Origin: Megaustenia siamemsis
Lineage: Eukaryota; Mollusca; Gastropoda; Stylommatophora; Ariophantidae
NCBI GenBank assembly: GCA_032433765.1
Contig: JAVIAB010000156.1
Location: 84,861,015-84,925,014 of the forward strand
Reading direction: 5' to 3'
DNA length: 64,000 nucleotides
In this document: piece by piece, positions 23,501 to 38,500 of the stretch
Position numbering within the stretch: the first letter of the stretch is position 1
Layout: every line of letters starts with the position of its first letter
The notes under the pieces: generated by a model
Databases searched by the model: none
The model's input: the letters and a program-made list of their open reading frames with translations, nothing else
What the model was told of the DNA's origin: nothing
Position numbers and translations under genes: made by a program

Positions 23501-26500
23501 GTCGCTAACACTCCGTTAGAGATATGGTCAACATATACAACTTTGACTCACCTCCAGGGGTCGCTAACACTCTGTGTTAGAGATATGGTCAACATACACA
23601 ACTTTGACTCAACTCCAGGGGTCGCTAACACTCTCTGTTAGAGATATGGTCAACATATACAACTTTGACTCACCTCCAGGGGTCGCTAACACTCTGTTAA
23701 AGATATGGTCAACATACACAACTTTGACTAAACTCCAGGGGTCGCTAACACTCTGTTAGAGATATGGTCAACATACACAACTTTGACTCACCTCCGGGGG
23801 TCGCTAACACTCTGTGTTAGAGATATAGTCAACATATACAACTTTGACTCAGCTCCAGGGGTCGCTAACACTCTGTTAGAGATATGGTCAACATATACAA
23901 CTTTGACTCACCTCCAGGGGTCGCTAACACTCTGTTAGAGATATGGTCAACATACACAACTTTGACTCACCTCCAGGGGTCGCTAACACTCTCTGTTAGA
24001 GATATGGTCAACATATACAACTTTGACTCAACTCCAGGGGTCGCTAACACTCTGTGTTATAGATATGATCAACATACACAACTTTGACTCACCTCCAGGG
24101 GTCGCTAACACTCTGTCTTAGAGATATGGTCAACATATACAACTTTGACTAAACTCCAGGGGTCGCTAACACTCTGTGTTAGAGATATGGTCAACATATA
24201 CAACTTTGACTCAACTCCAGGGGTCGCTAAAACTCTGTGTTAGAGATATGGTCAACATATACAAGTTTGACTCACCTCCAGGGGTCGCTAACACTCTGTG
24301 TTAGAGATATGGTCAACATATACAACTTTGACTCAACTCCAGGGGTCGCTAACACTCTGTGTTAGAGATATGGTCAACATATACAACTTTGACTCACCTC
24401 CAGGGGTCGCTAACACTCTGTGTTATAGATATGATCAACATACACAACTTTGACTCACCTCCAGGGGTCGCTAACACTCTGTCTTAGAGATATGGTCAAC
24501 ATATACAACTTTGACTAAACTCCAGGGGTCGCTAACACTCTGTGTTAGAGATATGGTCAACATATACAACTTTGACTCAACTCCAGGGGTCGCTAAAACT
24601 CTGTGTTAGAGATATGGTCAACATATACAAGTTTGACTCACCTCCAGGGGTCGCTAACACTCTGTGTTAGAGATATGGTCAACATATACAACTTTGACTC
24701 AACTCCAGGGGTCGCTAACACTCTGTGTTAGAGATATGGTCAACATATACAAGTTTGACTCACATCCAGGGGTCGCTAACACTCTGTGTTAGAGATATGG
24801 TCAACATATACAACTTTAACTCAACTCCAGGGGTCGCTAACACTCTGTGTTAGAGATATTGTCAACATATACAAGTTTGACTCACCTCCAGGGGTCGTTA
24901 ACACTCTGTGTTAGAGATATGGTCAACATATACAACTTTGACTAAACTCCAGGGGTCGCTAAAACTCTGTGTTAGAGATATGGTCAACATATACAAGTTT
25001 GACTCACCTCCAGGGGTCGCTAACACTCTGTGTTAGAGATATGGTCAACATATACAACTTTTACTCACCTCCAGGGGTCGCTAACACTCTGTGTTAGAGA
25101 TATGGTCAACATATACAACTTTGACTCACCTCCAGGGGTCGCTAACACTCTGTGTTATAGATATGATCAACATACACAACTTTGACTCACCTCCAGGGGT
25201 CGCTAACACTCTGTCTTAGAGATATGGTCAACATATACAACTTTGACTAAACTCCAGGGGTCGCTAACACTCTGTGTTAGAGATATGGTCAACATATACA
25301 ACTTTGACTCAACTCCAGGGGTCGCTAAAACTCTGTGTTAGAGATATGGTCAACATATACAAGTTTGACTCACCTCCAGGGGTCGCTAACACTCTGTGTT
25401 AGAGATATGGTCAACATATACAACTTTGACTCAACTCCAGGGGTCGCTAACACTCTGTGTTAGAGATATGGTCAACATATACAAGTTTGACTCACATCCA
25501 GGGGTCGCTAACACTCTGTGTTAGAGATATGGTCAACATATACAACTTTAACTCAACTCCAGGGGTCGCTAACACTCTGTGTTAGAGATATGGTCAACAT
25601 ATACAAGTTTGACTCACCTCCAGGGGTCGTTAACACTCTGTGTTAGAGATATGGTCAACATATACAACTTTGACTAAACTCCAGGGGTCGCTAACACTCT
25701 GTGTTAGAGATATGGTCAACATATACAACTTTGACTCACCTCCAGGGGTCGCTAACACTCTGTGTTAGAGATATGGTCAACATATACAACTTTGACTCAC
25801 CTCCAGGGGTCGCTAACACTCTGTGTTAGAGATATGGTCAACATATACAACTTTGACTCACTTCCAGGGGTCGCTAACACTCTGTGTTAGAGATACGGTC
25901 AACATATACAACTTTGACTCACCTCCAGGGGTCGCTAACACTCTGTTAGAGATATGGTCAACATACACAACTTTGACTCAACTCCAGGGGTCGCTAACAC
26001 TCTGTTAGAGATATGGTCAACATATACAACTTTGACTCACCTCTAGGGGTCGCTAACACTCTGTGTTAGAGATATGGTCAACATATACAACTTTGACTCA
26101 ACTCCAGGGGTCGCTAACACTCTGTGTTAGAGATATGATCAACATACACAACTTTGACTCACCTCCAGGGGTCGCTAACACTCTGTGTTAGAGATATGGT
26201 CAACATATACAACTTTTACTCACCTCCAGGGGTCGCTAACACTCTGTGTTAGAGATATGGTCAACATATACAACTCTGACTCACCTCCAGGGGTCGCTAA
26301 CACTCTGTGTTATAGATATGATCAACATACACAACTTTGACTCACCTCCAGGGGTCGCTAACACTCTGTGTTAGAGATATGGTCAACATATACAACTTTG
26401 ACTCACCTCCAGGGGTCGCTAACACTCTGTTAAAGATATGGTCAACATATACAACTTTGGCTCACCTCCAGGGGTCGCTATCACTCTGTGTTAGAGATAT

Positions 26501-29500
26501 GGTCAACATATACAAGTTTGACTCACCTCCAGGGGTCGCTAACACTCTGTTAGAGATATGGTCAACATATACAAGTTTGACTCAACTCCAGGGGTCGCTA
26601 ACACTCTGTGTTAGAGATATGGTCAACATATACAAGTTTGACTCACCGCCAGAAGTCGCTAACACTCTGTATTAGAGATATGGTCAACATATACAAGTTT
26701 GACTCACCTCCATGGGTCGCTAACACTCTGTTAGAGATATGGTCAACATACACAACTTTGACTCACCTCCAGGGGTCGCTAACACTCTGTGTTAGAGATA
26801 TGGTCAATATATACAACTTTGACTCAACTCCAGGGGTCGCTAACACACTGTGTTAGAGATATGGTCAACATACACAACTTTGACTCAACTCCAGGGGTCG
26901 CTAACACTCTGTTAGAGATATGGTCAACATATACAACTTTGACTCACCACCAGGGGTCGCTAACACTCTGTTAGAGATATGGTCAACATACACAACTTTG
27001 ACTCAACTCCAGGGGTCGCTATCACTCTGTGTTAGAGATATGGTCAACATATACAACTTTGACTCAACTCCAGGGGTCGCTAACACTCTGTTAGAGATAT
27101 GGTCAACATATACAACTTTGACTCACCTCCAGGGGTCGCTAACACTCTGTGTTAGAGATATGGTGAACATATACAACTTTGACTCACCTCCAGGGGTCGC
27201 TAACACTCTGTTAAAGATATGGTCAACATATACAACTTTGGCTCACCTCCAGGGGTCGCTATTACTCTGTGTTAGAGATATGGTCAACATATTCAAGTTT
27301 GACTCACCTCCAGAGGTCGCTAACACTCTGTGTTAGAGATATGGTCAACATATACAACTTTGACTCAACTCCAAGGGTTGCTAACACTCTGTGTTAGAGA
27401 TATGGTCAACATATACAACTTTGACTCACCTCCAGGGGTCGCTAACACTCTGTGTTACAGATAATGTGAACATATACAACTTTGACTCAACTCCAGGGGT
27501 CGCTAACACTCTGTTAGAGGTATGGTCAACATACACAACTTTGACTCAACTCCAGGGGTCGCTAACGCTGTGTGTTAGAGATATGGTCAACACACACAAC
27601 TTTGACTCACCTCCAGGGTCGCTAACGCTGTGTGTTAGAGATACGGTCAACATATACAACTTTGACTCAACTCAAGGGGTCGCTAACACTCTGTTAGAGA
27701 TATGGTCAACATACACAACTTTGACTCAACTCCAGGTGTCGCTAACACTCTGTGTTATTGATATGGTCAACATACACAACTTTGACTCAACTCCAGGGGT
27801 CGCTAACACTCCGTTAGAGATATGGTCAACATATACAACTTTGACTCACCTCCAGGGGTCGCTAACACTCTGTGTTAGAGATATGGTCAACATACACAAC
27901 TTTGACTCAACTCCAGGGGTCGCTAACACTCTCTGTTAGAGATATGGTCAACATATACAACTTTGACTCACCTCCAGGGGTCGCTAACACTCTGTTAAAG
28001 ATATGGTCAACATACACAACTTTGACTAAACTCCAGGGGTCGCTAACACTCTGTTAGAGATATGGTCAACATACACAACTTTGACTCACCTCCGGGGGTC
28101 GCTAACACTCTGTGTTAGAGATATAGTCAACATATACAACTTTGACTCAGCTCCAGGGGTCGCTAACACTCTGTTAGAGATATGGTCAACATATACAACT
28201 TTGACTCACCTCCAGGGGTCGCTAACACTCTGTTAGAGATATGGTCAACATACACAACTTTGACTCACCTCCAGGGTCGCTAACACTCTCTGTTAGAGAT
28301 ATGGTCAACATATACAACTTTGACTCAACTCCAGGGGTCGCTAACACTCTGTGTTATAGATATGATCAACATACACAACTTTGACTCACCTCCAGGGGTC
28401 GCTAACACTCTGTCTTAGAGATATGGTCAACATATACAACTTTGACTAAACTCCAGGGTCGCTAACACTCTGTGTTAGAGATATGGTCAACATATACAAC
28501 TTTGACTCAACTCCAGGGGTCGCTAAAACTCTGTGTTAGAGATATGGTCAACATATACAAGTTTGACTCACCTCCAGGGGTCGCTAACACTCTGTGTTAG
28601 AGATATGGTCAACATATACAAGTTTGACTCAACTCCAGGGGTCGCTAACACTCTGTGTTAGAGATATGGTCAACATATACAAGTTTGACTCACATCCAGG
28701 GGTCGCTAACACTCTGTGTTAGAGATATGGTCAACATATACAACTTTAACTCAACTCCAGGGGTCGCTAACACTCTGTGTTAGAGATATGGTCAACATAT
28801 ACAAGTTTGACTCACCTCCAGGGGTCGTTAACACTCTGTGTTAGAGATATGGTCAACATATACAACTTTGACTAAACTCCAGGGGTCGCTAACACTCTGT
28901 GTTAGAGATATGGTCAACATATACAACTTTGACTCACCTCCAGGGGTCGCTAACACTCTGTGTTAGAGATATGGTCAACATATACAACTTTGACTCACCT
29001 CCAGGGGTCGCTAACACTCTGTGTTAGAGATATGGTCAACATATACAACTTTGACTCACTTCCAGGGGTCGCTAACACTCTGTGTTAGAGATACGGTCAA
29101 CATATACAACTTTGACTCACCTCCAGGGGTCGCTAACACTCTGTTAGAGATATGGTCAACATACACAACTTTGACTCAACTCCAGGGTCGCTAACACTCT
29201 GTTAGAGATATGGTCAACATATACAACTTTGACTCACCTCTAGGGGTCGCTAACACTCTGTGTTAGAGATATGGTCAACATATACAACTTTGACTCAACT
29301 CCAGGGGTCGCTAACACTCTGTGTTAGAGATATGATCAACATACACAACTTTGACTCACCTCCAGGGGTCGCTAACACTCTGTGTTAGAGATATGGTCAA
29401 CATATACAACTTTTACTCACCTCCAGGGGTCGCTAACACTCTGTGTTAGAGATATGGTCAACATATACAACTCTGACTCACCTCCAGGGGTCGCTAACAC

Positions 29501-32500
29501 TCTGTGTTATAGATATGATCAACATACACAACTTTGACTCACCTCCAGGGGTCGCTAACACTCTGTGTTAGAGATATGGTCAACATATACAACTTTGACT
29601 CACCTCCAGGGGTCGCTAACACTCTGTTAAAGATATGGTCAACATATACAACTTTGGCTCACCTCCAGGGGTCGCTATCACTCTGTGTTAGAGATATGGT
29701 CAACATATACAAGTTTGACTCACCTCCAGGGGTCGCTAACACTCTGTTAGAGATATGGTCAACATATACAAGTTTGACTCAACTCCAGGGGTCGCTAACA
29801 CTCTGTGTTAGAGATATGGTCAACATATACAAGTTTGACTCACCGCCAGAAGTCGCTAACACTCTGTATTAGAGATATGGTCAACATATACAAGTTTGAC
29901 TCACCTCCATGGGTCGCTAACACTCTGTTAGAGATATGGTCAACATACACAACTTTGACTCACCTCCAGGGGTCGCTAACACTCTGTGTTAGAGATATGG
30001 TCAATATATACAACTTTGACTCAACTCCAGGGGTCGCTAACACACTGTGTTAGAGATATGGTCAACATACACAACTTTGACTCAACTCCAGGGGTCGCTA
30101 ACACTCTGTTAGAGATATGGTCAACATATACAACTTTGACTCACCACCAGGGGTCGCTAACACTCTGTTAGAGATATGGTCAACATACACAACTTTGACT
30201 CAACTCCAGGGGTCGCTATCACTCTGTGTTAGAGATATGGTCAACATATACAACTTTGACTCAACTCCAGGGGTCGCTAACACTCTGTTAGAGATATGGT
30301 CAACATATACAACTTTGACTCACCTCCAGGGGTCGCTAACACTCTGTGTTAGAGATATGGTGAACATATACAACTTTGACTCACCTCCAGGGGTCGCTAA
30401 CACTCTGTTAAAGATATGGTCAACATATACAACTTTGGCTCACCTCCAGGGGTCGCTATTACTCTGTGTTAGAGATATGGTCAACATATTCAAGTTTGAC
30501 TCACCTCCAGAGGTCGCTAACACTCTGTGTTAGAGATATGGTCAACATATACAACTTTGACTCAACTCCAAGGGTTGCTAACACTCTGTGTTAGAGATAT
30601 GGTCAACATATACAACTTTGACTCACCTCCAGGGGTCGCTAACACTCTGTGTTACAGATAATGTGAACATATACAACTTTGACTCAACTCCAGGGGTCGC
30701 TAACACTCTGTTAGAGGTATGGTCAACATACACAACTTTGACTCAACTCCAGGGGTCGCTAACGCTGTGTGTTAGAGATATGGTCAACACACACAACTTT
30801 GACTCACCTCCAGGGTCGCTAACGCTGTGTGTTAGAGATACGGTCAACATATACAACTTTGACTCAACTCAAGGGGTCGCTAACACTCTGTTAGAGATAT
30901 GGTCAACATACACAACTTTGACTCAACTCCAGGTGTCGCTAACACTCTGTGTTATTGATATGGTCAACATACACAACTTTGACTCAACTCCAGGGGTCGC
31001 TAACACTCCGTTAGAGATATGGTCAACATATACAACTTTGACTCACCTCCAGGGGTCGCTAACACTCTGTGTTAGAGATATGGTCAACATACACAACTTT
31101 GACTCAACTCCAGGGGTCGCTAACACTCTCTGTTAGAGATATGGTCAACATATACAACTTTGACTCACCTCCAGGGGTCGCTAACACTCTGTTAAAGATA
31201 TGGTCAACATACACAACTTTGACTAAACTCCAGGGGTCGCTAACACTCTGTTAGAGATATGGTCAACATACACAACTTTGACTCACCTCCGGGGGTCGCT
31301 AACACTCTGTGTTAGAGATATAGTCAACATATACAACTTTGACTCAGCTCCAGGGGTCGCTAACACTCTGTTAGAGATATGGTCAACATATACAACTTTG
31401 ACTCACCTCCAGGGGTCGCTAACACTCTGTTAGAGATATGGTCAACATACACAACTTTGACTCACCTCCAGGGGTCGCTAACACTCTCTGTTAGAGATAT
31501 GGTCAACATATACAACTTTGACTCAACTCCAGGGGTCGCTAACACTCTGTTAGAGATATGGTCAACATATACAACTTTGACTCACCTCCAGGGGTCGCTA
31601 ACACTCTGTTAGAGATATGGTCAACATACACAACTTTGACTCACCTCCAGGGGTCGCTAACACTCTCTGTTAGAGATATGGTCAACATACACAACTTTGA
31701 CTCAACTCCAGGGGTTGCTAACACTCTGTTAGAGGTATGATCAACATACACAACTTTGACTCACCTCCAGGGGTCGCTAACACTCTGTGTTAGAGATATG
31801 GTCAACATATACAACTTTGACTCAACTCCAGGGGTCGCTAAAACTCTGTGTTAGAGATATGGTCAACATATACAAGTTTGACTCACCTCCAGGGGTCGCT
31901 AACACTCTGTGTTAGAGATATGGTCAACATATACAACTTTGACTCAACTCCAGGGGTCGCTAACACTCTGTGTTAGAGATATGGTCAACATATACAAGTT
32001 TGACTCACATCCAGGGGTCGCTAACACTCTGTGTTAGAGATATGGTCAACATATACAACTTTAACTCAACTCCAGGGGTCGCTAACACTCTGTGTTAGAG
32101 ATATGGTCAACATATACAAGTTTGACTCACCTCCAGGGGTCGTTAACACTCTGTGTTAGAGATATGGTCAACATATACAACTTTGACTAAACTCCAGGGG
32201 TCGCTAACACTCTGTGTTAGAGATATGGTCAACATATACAACTTTGACTCACCTCCAGGGGTCGCTAACACTCTGTGTTAGAGATATGGTCAACATATAC
32301 AACTTTGACTCACCTCCAGGGGTCGCTAACACTCTGTGTTAGAGATATGGTCAACATATACAACTTTGACTCACTTCCAGGGGTCGCTAACACTCTGTGT
32401 TAGAGATACGGTCAACATATACAACTTTGACTCACCTCCAGGGGTCGCTAACACTCTGTTAGAGATATGGTCAACATACACAACTTTGACTCAACTCCAG

Positions 32501-35500
32501 GGGTCGCTAACACTCTGTTAGAGATATGGTCAACATATACAACTTTGACTCACCTCTAGGGGTCGCTAACACTCTGTGTTAGAGATATGGTCAACATATA
32601 CAACTTTGACTCAACTCCAGGGGTCGCTAACACTCTGTGTTAGAGATATGATCAACATACACAACTTTGACTCACCTCCAGGGGTCGCTAACACTCTGTG
32701 TTAGAGATATGGTCAACATATACAACTTTTACTCACCTCCAGGGGTCGCTAACACTCTGTGTTAGAGATATGGTCAACATATACAACTCTGACTCACCTC
32801 CAGGGGTCGCTAACACTCTGTGTTATAGATATGATCAACATACACAACTTTGACTCACCTCCAGGGGTCGCTAACACTCTGTGTTAGAGATATGGTCAAC
32901 ATATACAACTTTGACTCACCTCCAGGGGTCGCTAACACTCTGTTAAAGATATGGTCAACATATACAACTTTGGCTCACCTCCAGGGGTCGCTATCACTCT
33001 GTGTTAGAGATATGGTCAACATATACAAGTTTGACTCACCTCCAGGGGTCGCTAACACTCTGTTAGAGATATGGTCAACATATACAAGTTTGACTCAACT
33101 CCAGGGGTCGCTAACACTCTGTGTTAGAGATATGGTCAACATATACAAGTTTGACTCACCGCCAGAAGTCGCTAACACTCTGTATTAGAGATATGGTCAA
33201 CATATACAAGTTTGACTCACCTCCATGGGTCGCTAACACTCTGTTAGAGATATGGTCAACATACACAACTTTGACTCACCTCCAGGGGTCGCTAACACTC
33301 TGTGTTAGAGATATGGTCAATATATACAACTTTGACTCAACTCCAGGGGTCGCTAACACACTGTGTTAGAGATATGGTCAACATACACAACTTTGACTCA
33401 ACTCCAGGGGTCGCTAACACTCTGTTAGAGATATGGTCAACATATACAACTTTGACTCACCACCAGGGGTCGCTAACACTCTGTTAGAGATATGGTCAAC
33501 ATACACAACTTTGACTCAACTCCAGGGGTCGCTATCACTCTGTGTTAGAGATATGGTCAACATATACAACTTTGACTCAACTCCAGGGGTCGCTAACACT
33601 CTGTTAGAGATATGGTCAACATATACAACTTTGACTCACCTCCAGGGGTCGCTAACACTCTGTGTTAGAGATATGGTGAACATATACAACTTTGACTCAC
33701 CTCCAGGGGTCGCTAACACTCTGTTAAAGATATGGTCAACATATACAACTTTGGCTCACCTCCAGGGGTCGCTATTACTCTGTGTTAGAGATATGGTCAA
33801 CATATTCAAGTTTGACTCACCTCCAGAGGTCGCTAACACTCTGTGTTAGAGATATGGTCAACATATACAACTTTGACTCAACTCCAAGGGTTGCTAACAC
33901 TCTGTGTTAGAGATATGGTCAACATATACAACTTTGACTCACCTCCAGGGGTCGCTAACACTCTGTGTTACAGATAATGTGAACATATACAACTTTGACT
34001 CAACTCCAGGGGTCGCTAACACTCTGTTAGAGGTATGGTCAACATACACAACTTTGACTCAACTCCAGGGGTCGCTAACGCTGTGTGTTAGAGATATGGT
34101 CAACACACACAACTTTGACTCACCTCCAGGGTCGCTAACGCTGTGTGTTAGAGATACGGTCAACATATACAACTTTGACTCAACTCAAGGGGTCGCTAAC
34201 ACTCTGTTAGAGATATGGTCAACATACACAACTTTGACTCAACTCCAGGTGTCGCTAACACTCTGTGTTATTGATATGGTCAACATACACAACTTTGACT
34301 CAACTCCAGGGGTCGCTAACACTCCGTTAGAGATATGGTCAACATATACAACTTTGACTCACCTCCAGGGTCGCTAACACTCTGTGTTAGAGATATGGTC
34401 AACATACACAACTTTGACTCAACTCCAGGGGTCGCTAACACTCTCTGTTAGAGATATGGTCAACATATACAACTTTGACTCACCTCCAGGGGTCGCTAAC
34501 ACTCTGTTAAAGATATGGTCAACATACACAACTTTGACTAAACTCCAGGGGTCGCTAACACTCTGTTAGAGATATGGTCAACATACACAACTTTGACTCA
34601 CCTCCGGGGTCGCTAACACTCTGTGTTAGAGATATAGTCAACATATACAACTTTGACTCAGCTCCAGGGGTCGCTAACACTCTGTTAGAGATATGGTCAA
34701 CATATACAACTTTGACTCACCTCCAGGGGTCGCTAACACTCTGTTAGAGATATGGTCAACATACACAACTTTGACTCACCTCCAGGGGTCGCTAACACTC
34801 TCTGTTAGAGATATGGTCAACATATACAACTTTGACTCAACTCCAGGGGTCGCTAACACTCTGTGTTATAGATATGATCAACATACACAACTTTGACTCA
34901 CCTCCAGGGGTCGCTAACACTCTGTCTTAGAGATATGGTCAACATATACAACTTTGACTAAACTCCAGGGGTCGCTAACACTCTGTGTTAGAGATATGGT
35001 CAACATATACAACTTTGACTCAACTCCAGGGGTCGCTAAAACTCTGTGTTAGAGATATGGTCAACATATACAAGTTTGACTCACCTCCAGGGGTCGCTAA
35101 CACTCTGTGTTAGAGATATGGTCAACATATACAAGTTTGACTCAACTCCAGGGGTCGCTAACACTCTGTGTTAGAGATATGGTCAACATATACAAGTTTG
35201 ACTCACATCCAGGGGTCGCTAACACTCTGTGTTAGAGATATGGTCAACATATACAACTTTAACTCAACTCCAGGGGTCGCTAACACTCTGTGTTAGAGAT
35301 ATGGTCAACATATACAAGTTTGACTCACCTCCAGGGGTCGTTAACACTCTGTGTTAGAGATATGGTCAACATATACAACTTTGACTAAACTCCAGGGGTC
35401 GCTAACACTCTGTGTTAGAGATATGGTCAACATATACAACTTTGACTCACCTCCAGGGGTCGCTAACACTCTGTGTTAGAGATATGGTCAACATATACAA

Positions 35501-38500
35501 CTTTGACTCACCTCCAGGGGTCGCTAACACTCTGTGTTAGAGATATGGTCAACATATACAACTTTGACTCACTTCCAGGGGTCGCTAACACTCTGTGTTA
35601 GAGATACGGTCAACATATACAACTTTGACTCACCTCCAGGGGTCGCTAACACTCTGTTAGAGATATGGTCAACATACACAACTTTGACTCAACTCCAGGG
35701 GTCGCTAACACTCTGTTAGAGATATGGTCAACATATACAACTTTGACTCACCTCTAGGGGTCGCTAACACTCTGTGTTAGAGATATGGTCAACATATACA
35801 ACTTTGACTCAACTCCAGGGGTCGCTAACACTCTGTGTTAGAGATATGATCAACATACACAACTTTGACTCACCTCCAGGGGTCGCTAACACTCTGTGTT
35901 AGAGATATGGTCAACATATACAACTTTTACTCACCTCCAGGGGTCGCTAACACTCTGTGTTAGAGATATGGTCAACATATACAACTCTGACTCACCTCCA
36001 GGGGTCGCTAACACTCTGTGTTATAGATATGATCAACATACACAACTTTGACTCACCTCCAGGGGTCGCTAACACTCTGTGTTAGAGATATGGTCAACAT
36101 ATACAACTTTGACTCACCTCCAGGGGTCGCTAACACTCTGTTAAAGATATGGTCAACATATACAACTTTGGCTCACCTCCAGGGGTCGCTATCACTCTGT
36201 GTTAGAGATATGGTCAACATATACAAGTTTGACTCACCTCCAGGGGTCGCTAACACTCTGTTAGAGATATGGTCAACATATACAAGTTTGACTCAACTCC
36301 AGGGGTCGCTAACACTCTGTGTTAGAGATATGGTCAACATATACAAGTTTGACTCACCGCCAGAAGTCGCTAACACTCTGTATTAGAGATATGGTCAACA
36401 TATACAAGTTTGACTCACCTCCATGGGTCGCTAACACTCTGTTAGAGATATGGTCAACATACACAACTTTGACTCACCTCCAGGGGTCGCTAACACTCTG
36501 TGTTAGAGATATGGTCAATATATACAACTTTGACTCAACTCCAGGGTCGCTAACACACTGTGTTAGAGATATGGTCAACATACACAACTTTGACTCAACT
36601 CCAGGGGTCGCTAACACTCTGTTAGAGATATGGTCAACATATACAACTTTGACTCACCACCAGGGGTCGCTAACACTCTGTTAGAGATATGGTCAACATA
36701 CACAACTTTGACTCAACTCCAGGGGTCGCTATCACTCTGTGTTAGAGATATGGTCAACATATACAACTTTGACTCAACTCCAGGGGTCGCTAACACTCTG
36801 TTAGAGATATGGTCAACATATACAACTTTGACTCACCTCCAGGGGTCGCTAACACTCTGTGTTAGAGATATGGTGAACATATACAACTTTGACTCACCTC
36901 CAGGGGTCGCTAACACTCTGTTAAAGATATGGTCAACATATACAACTTTGGCTCACCTCCAGGGGTCGCTATTACTCTGTGTTAGAGATATGGTCAACAT
37001 ATTCAAGTTTGACTCACCTCCAGAGGTCGCTAACACTCTGTGTTAGAGATATGGTCAACATATACAACTTTGACTCAACTCCAAGGGTTGCTAACACTCT
37101 GTGTTAGAGATATGGTCAACATATACAACTTTGACTCACCTCCAGGGGTCGCTAACACTCTGTGTTACAGATAATGTGAACATATACAACTTTGACTCAA
37201 CTCCAGGGGTCGCTAACACTCTGTTAGAGGTATGGTCAACATACACAACTTTGACTCAACTCCAGGGGTCGCTAACGCTGTGTGTTAGAGATATGGTCAA
37301 CACACACAACTTTGACTCACCTCCAGGGTCGCTAACGCTGTGTGTTAGAGATACGGTCAACATATACAACTTTGACTCAACTCAAGGGGTCGCTAACACT
37401 CTGTTAGAGATATGGTCAACATACACAACTTTGACTCAACTCCAGGTGTCGCTAACACTCTGTGTTATTGATATGGTCAACATACACAACTTTGACTCAA
37501 CTCCAGGGGTCGCTAACACTCCGTTAGAGATATGGTCAACATATACAACTTTGACTCACCTCCAGGGGTCGCTAACACTCTGTGTTAGAGATATGGTCAA
37601 CATACACAACTTTGACTCAACTCCAGGGGTCGCTAACACTCTCTGTTAGAGATATGGTCAACATATACAACTTTGACTCACCTCCAGGGGTCGCTAACAC
37701 TCTGTTAAAGATATGGTCAACATACACAACTTTGACTAAACTCCAGGGGTCGCTAACACTCTGTTAGAGATATGGTCAACATACACAACTTTGACTCACC
37801 TCCGGGGTCGCTAACACTCTGTGTTAGAGATATAGTCAACATATACAACTTTGACTCAGCTCCAGGGGTCGCTAACACTCTGTTAGAGATATGGTCAACA
37901 TATACAACTTTGACTCACCTCCAGGGGTCGCTAACACTCTGTTAGAGATATGGTCAACATACACAACTTTGACTCACCTCCAGGGGTCGCTAACACTCTC
38001 TGTTAGAGATATGGTCAACATATACAACTTTGACTCAACTCCAGGGGTCGCTAACACTCTGTTAGAGATATGGTCAACATATACAACTTTGACTCACCTC
38101 CAGGGGTCGCTAACACTCTGTTAGAGATATGGTCAACATACACAACTTTGACTCACCTCCAGGGGTCGCTAACACTCTCTGTTAGAGATATGGTCAACAT
38201 ACACAACTTTGACTCAACTCCAGGGGTTGCTAACACTCTGTTAGAGGTATGATCAACATACACAACTTTGACTCACCTCCAGGGGTCGCTAACACTCTCT
38301 GTTAGAGATATGGTCAACATATACAACTTTGACTCACCTCCAGGGGTCGCTAACACTCTGTGTTAGAGATATGGTCAACATATACAAGTTTGACTCACCT
38401 CCAGGGGTCGCTAACACTCTGTGTTAGAGATATGGTCAACATATACAACTTTGACTCACCTCCAGGGGTCGCTAACACTCTGTGTTAGAGATATGGTCAA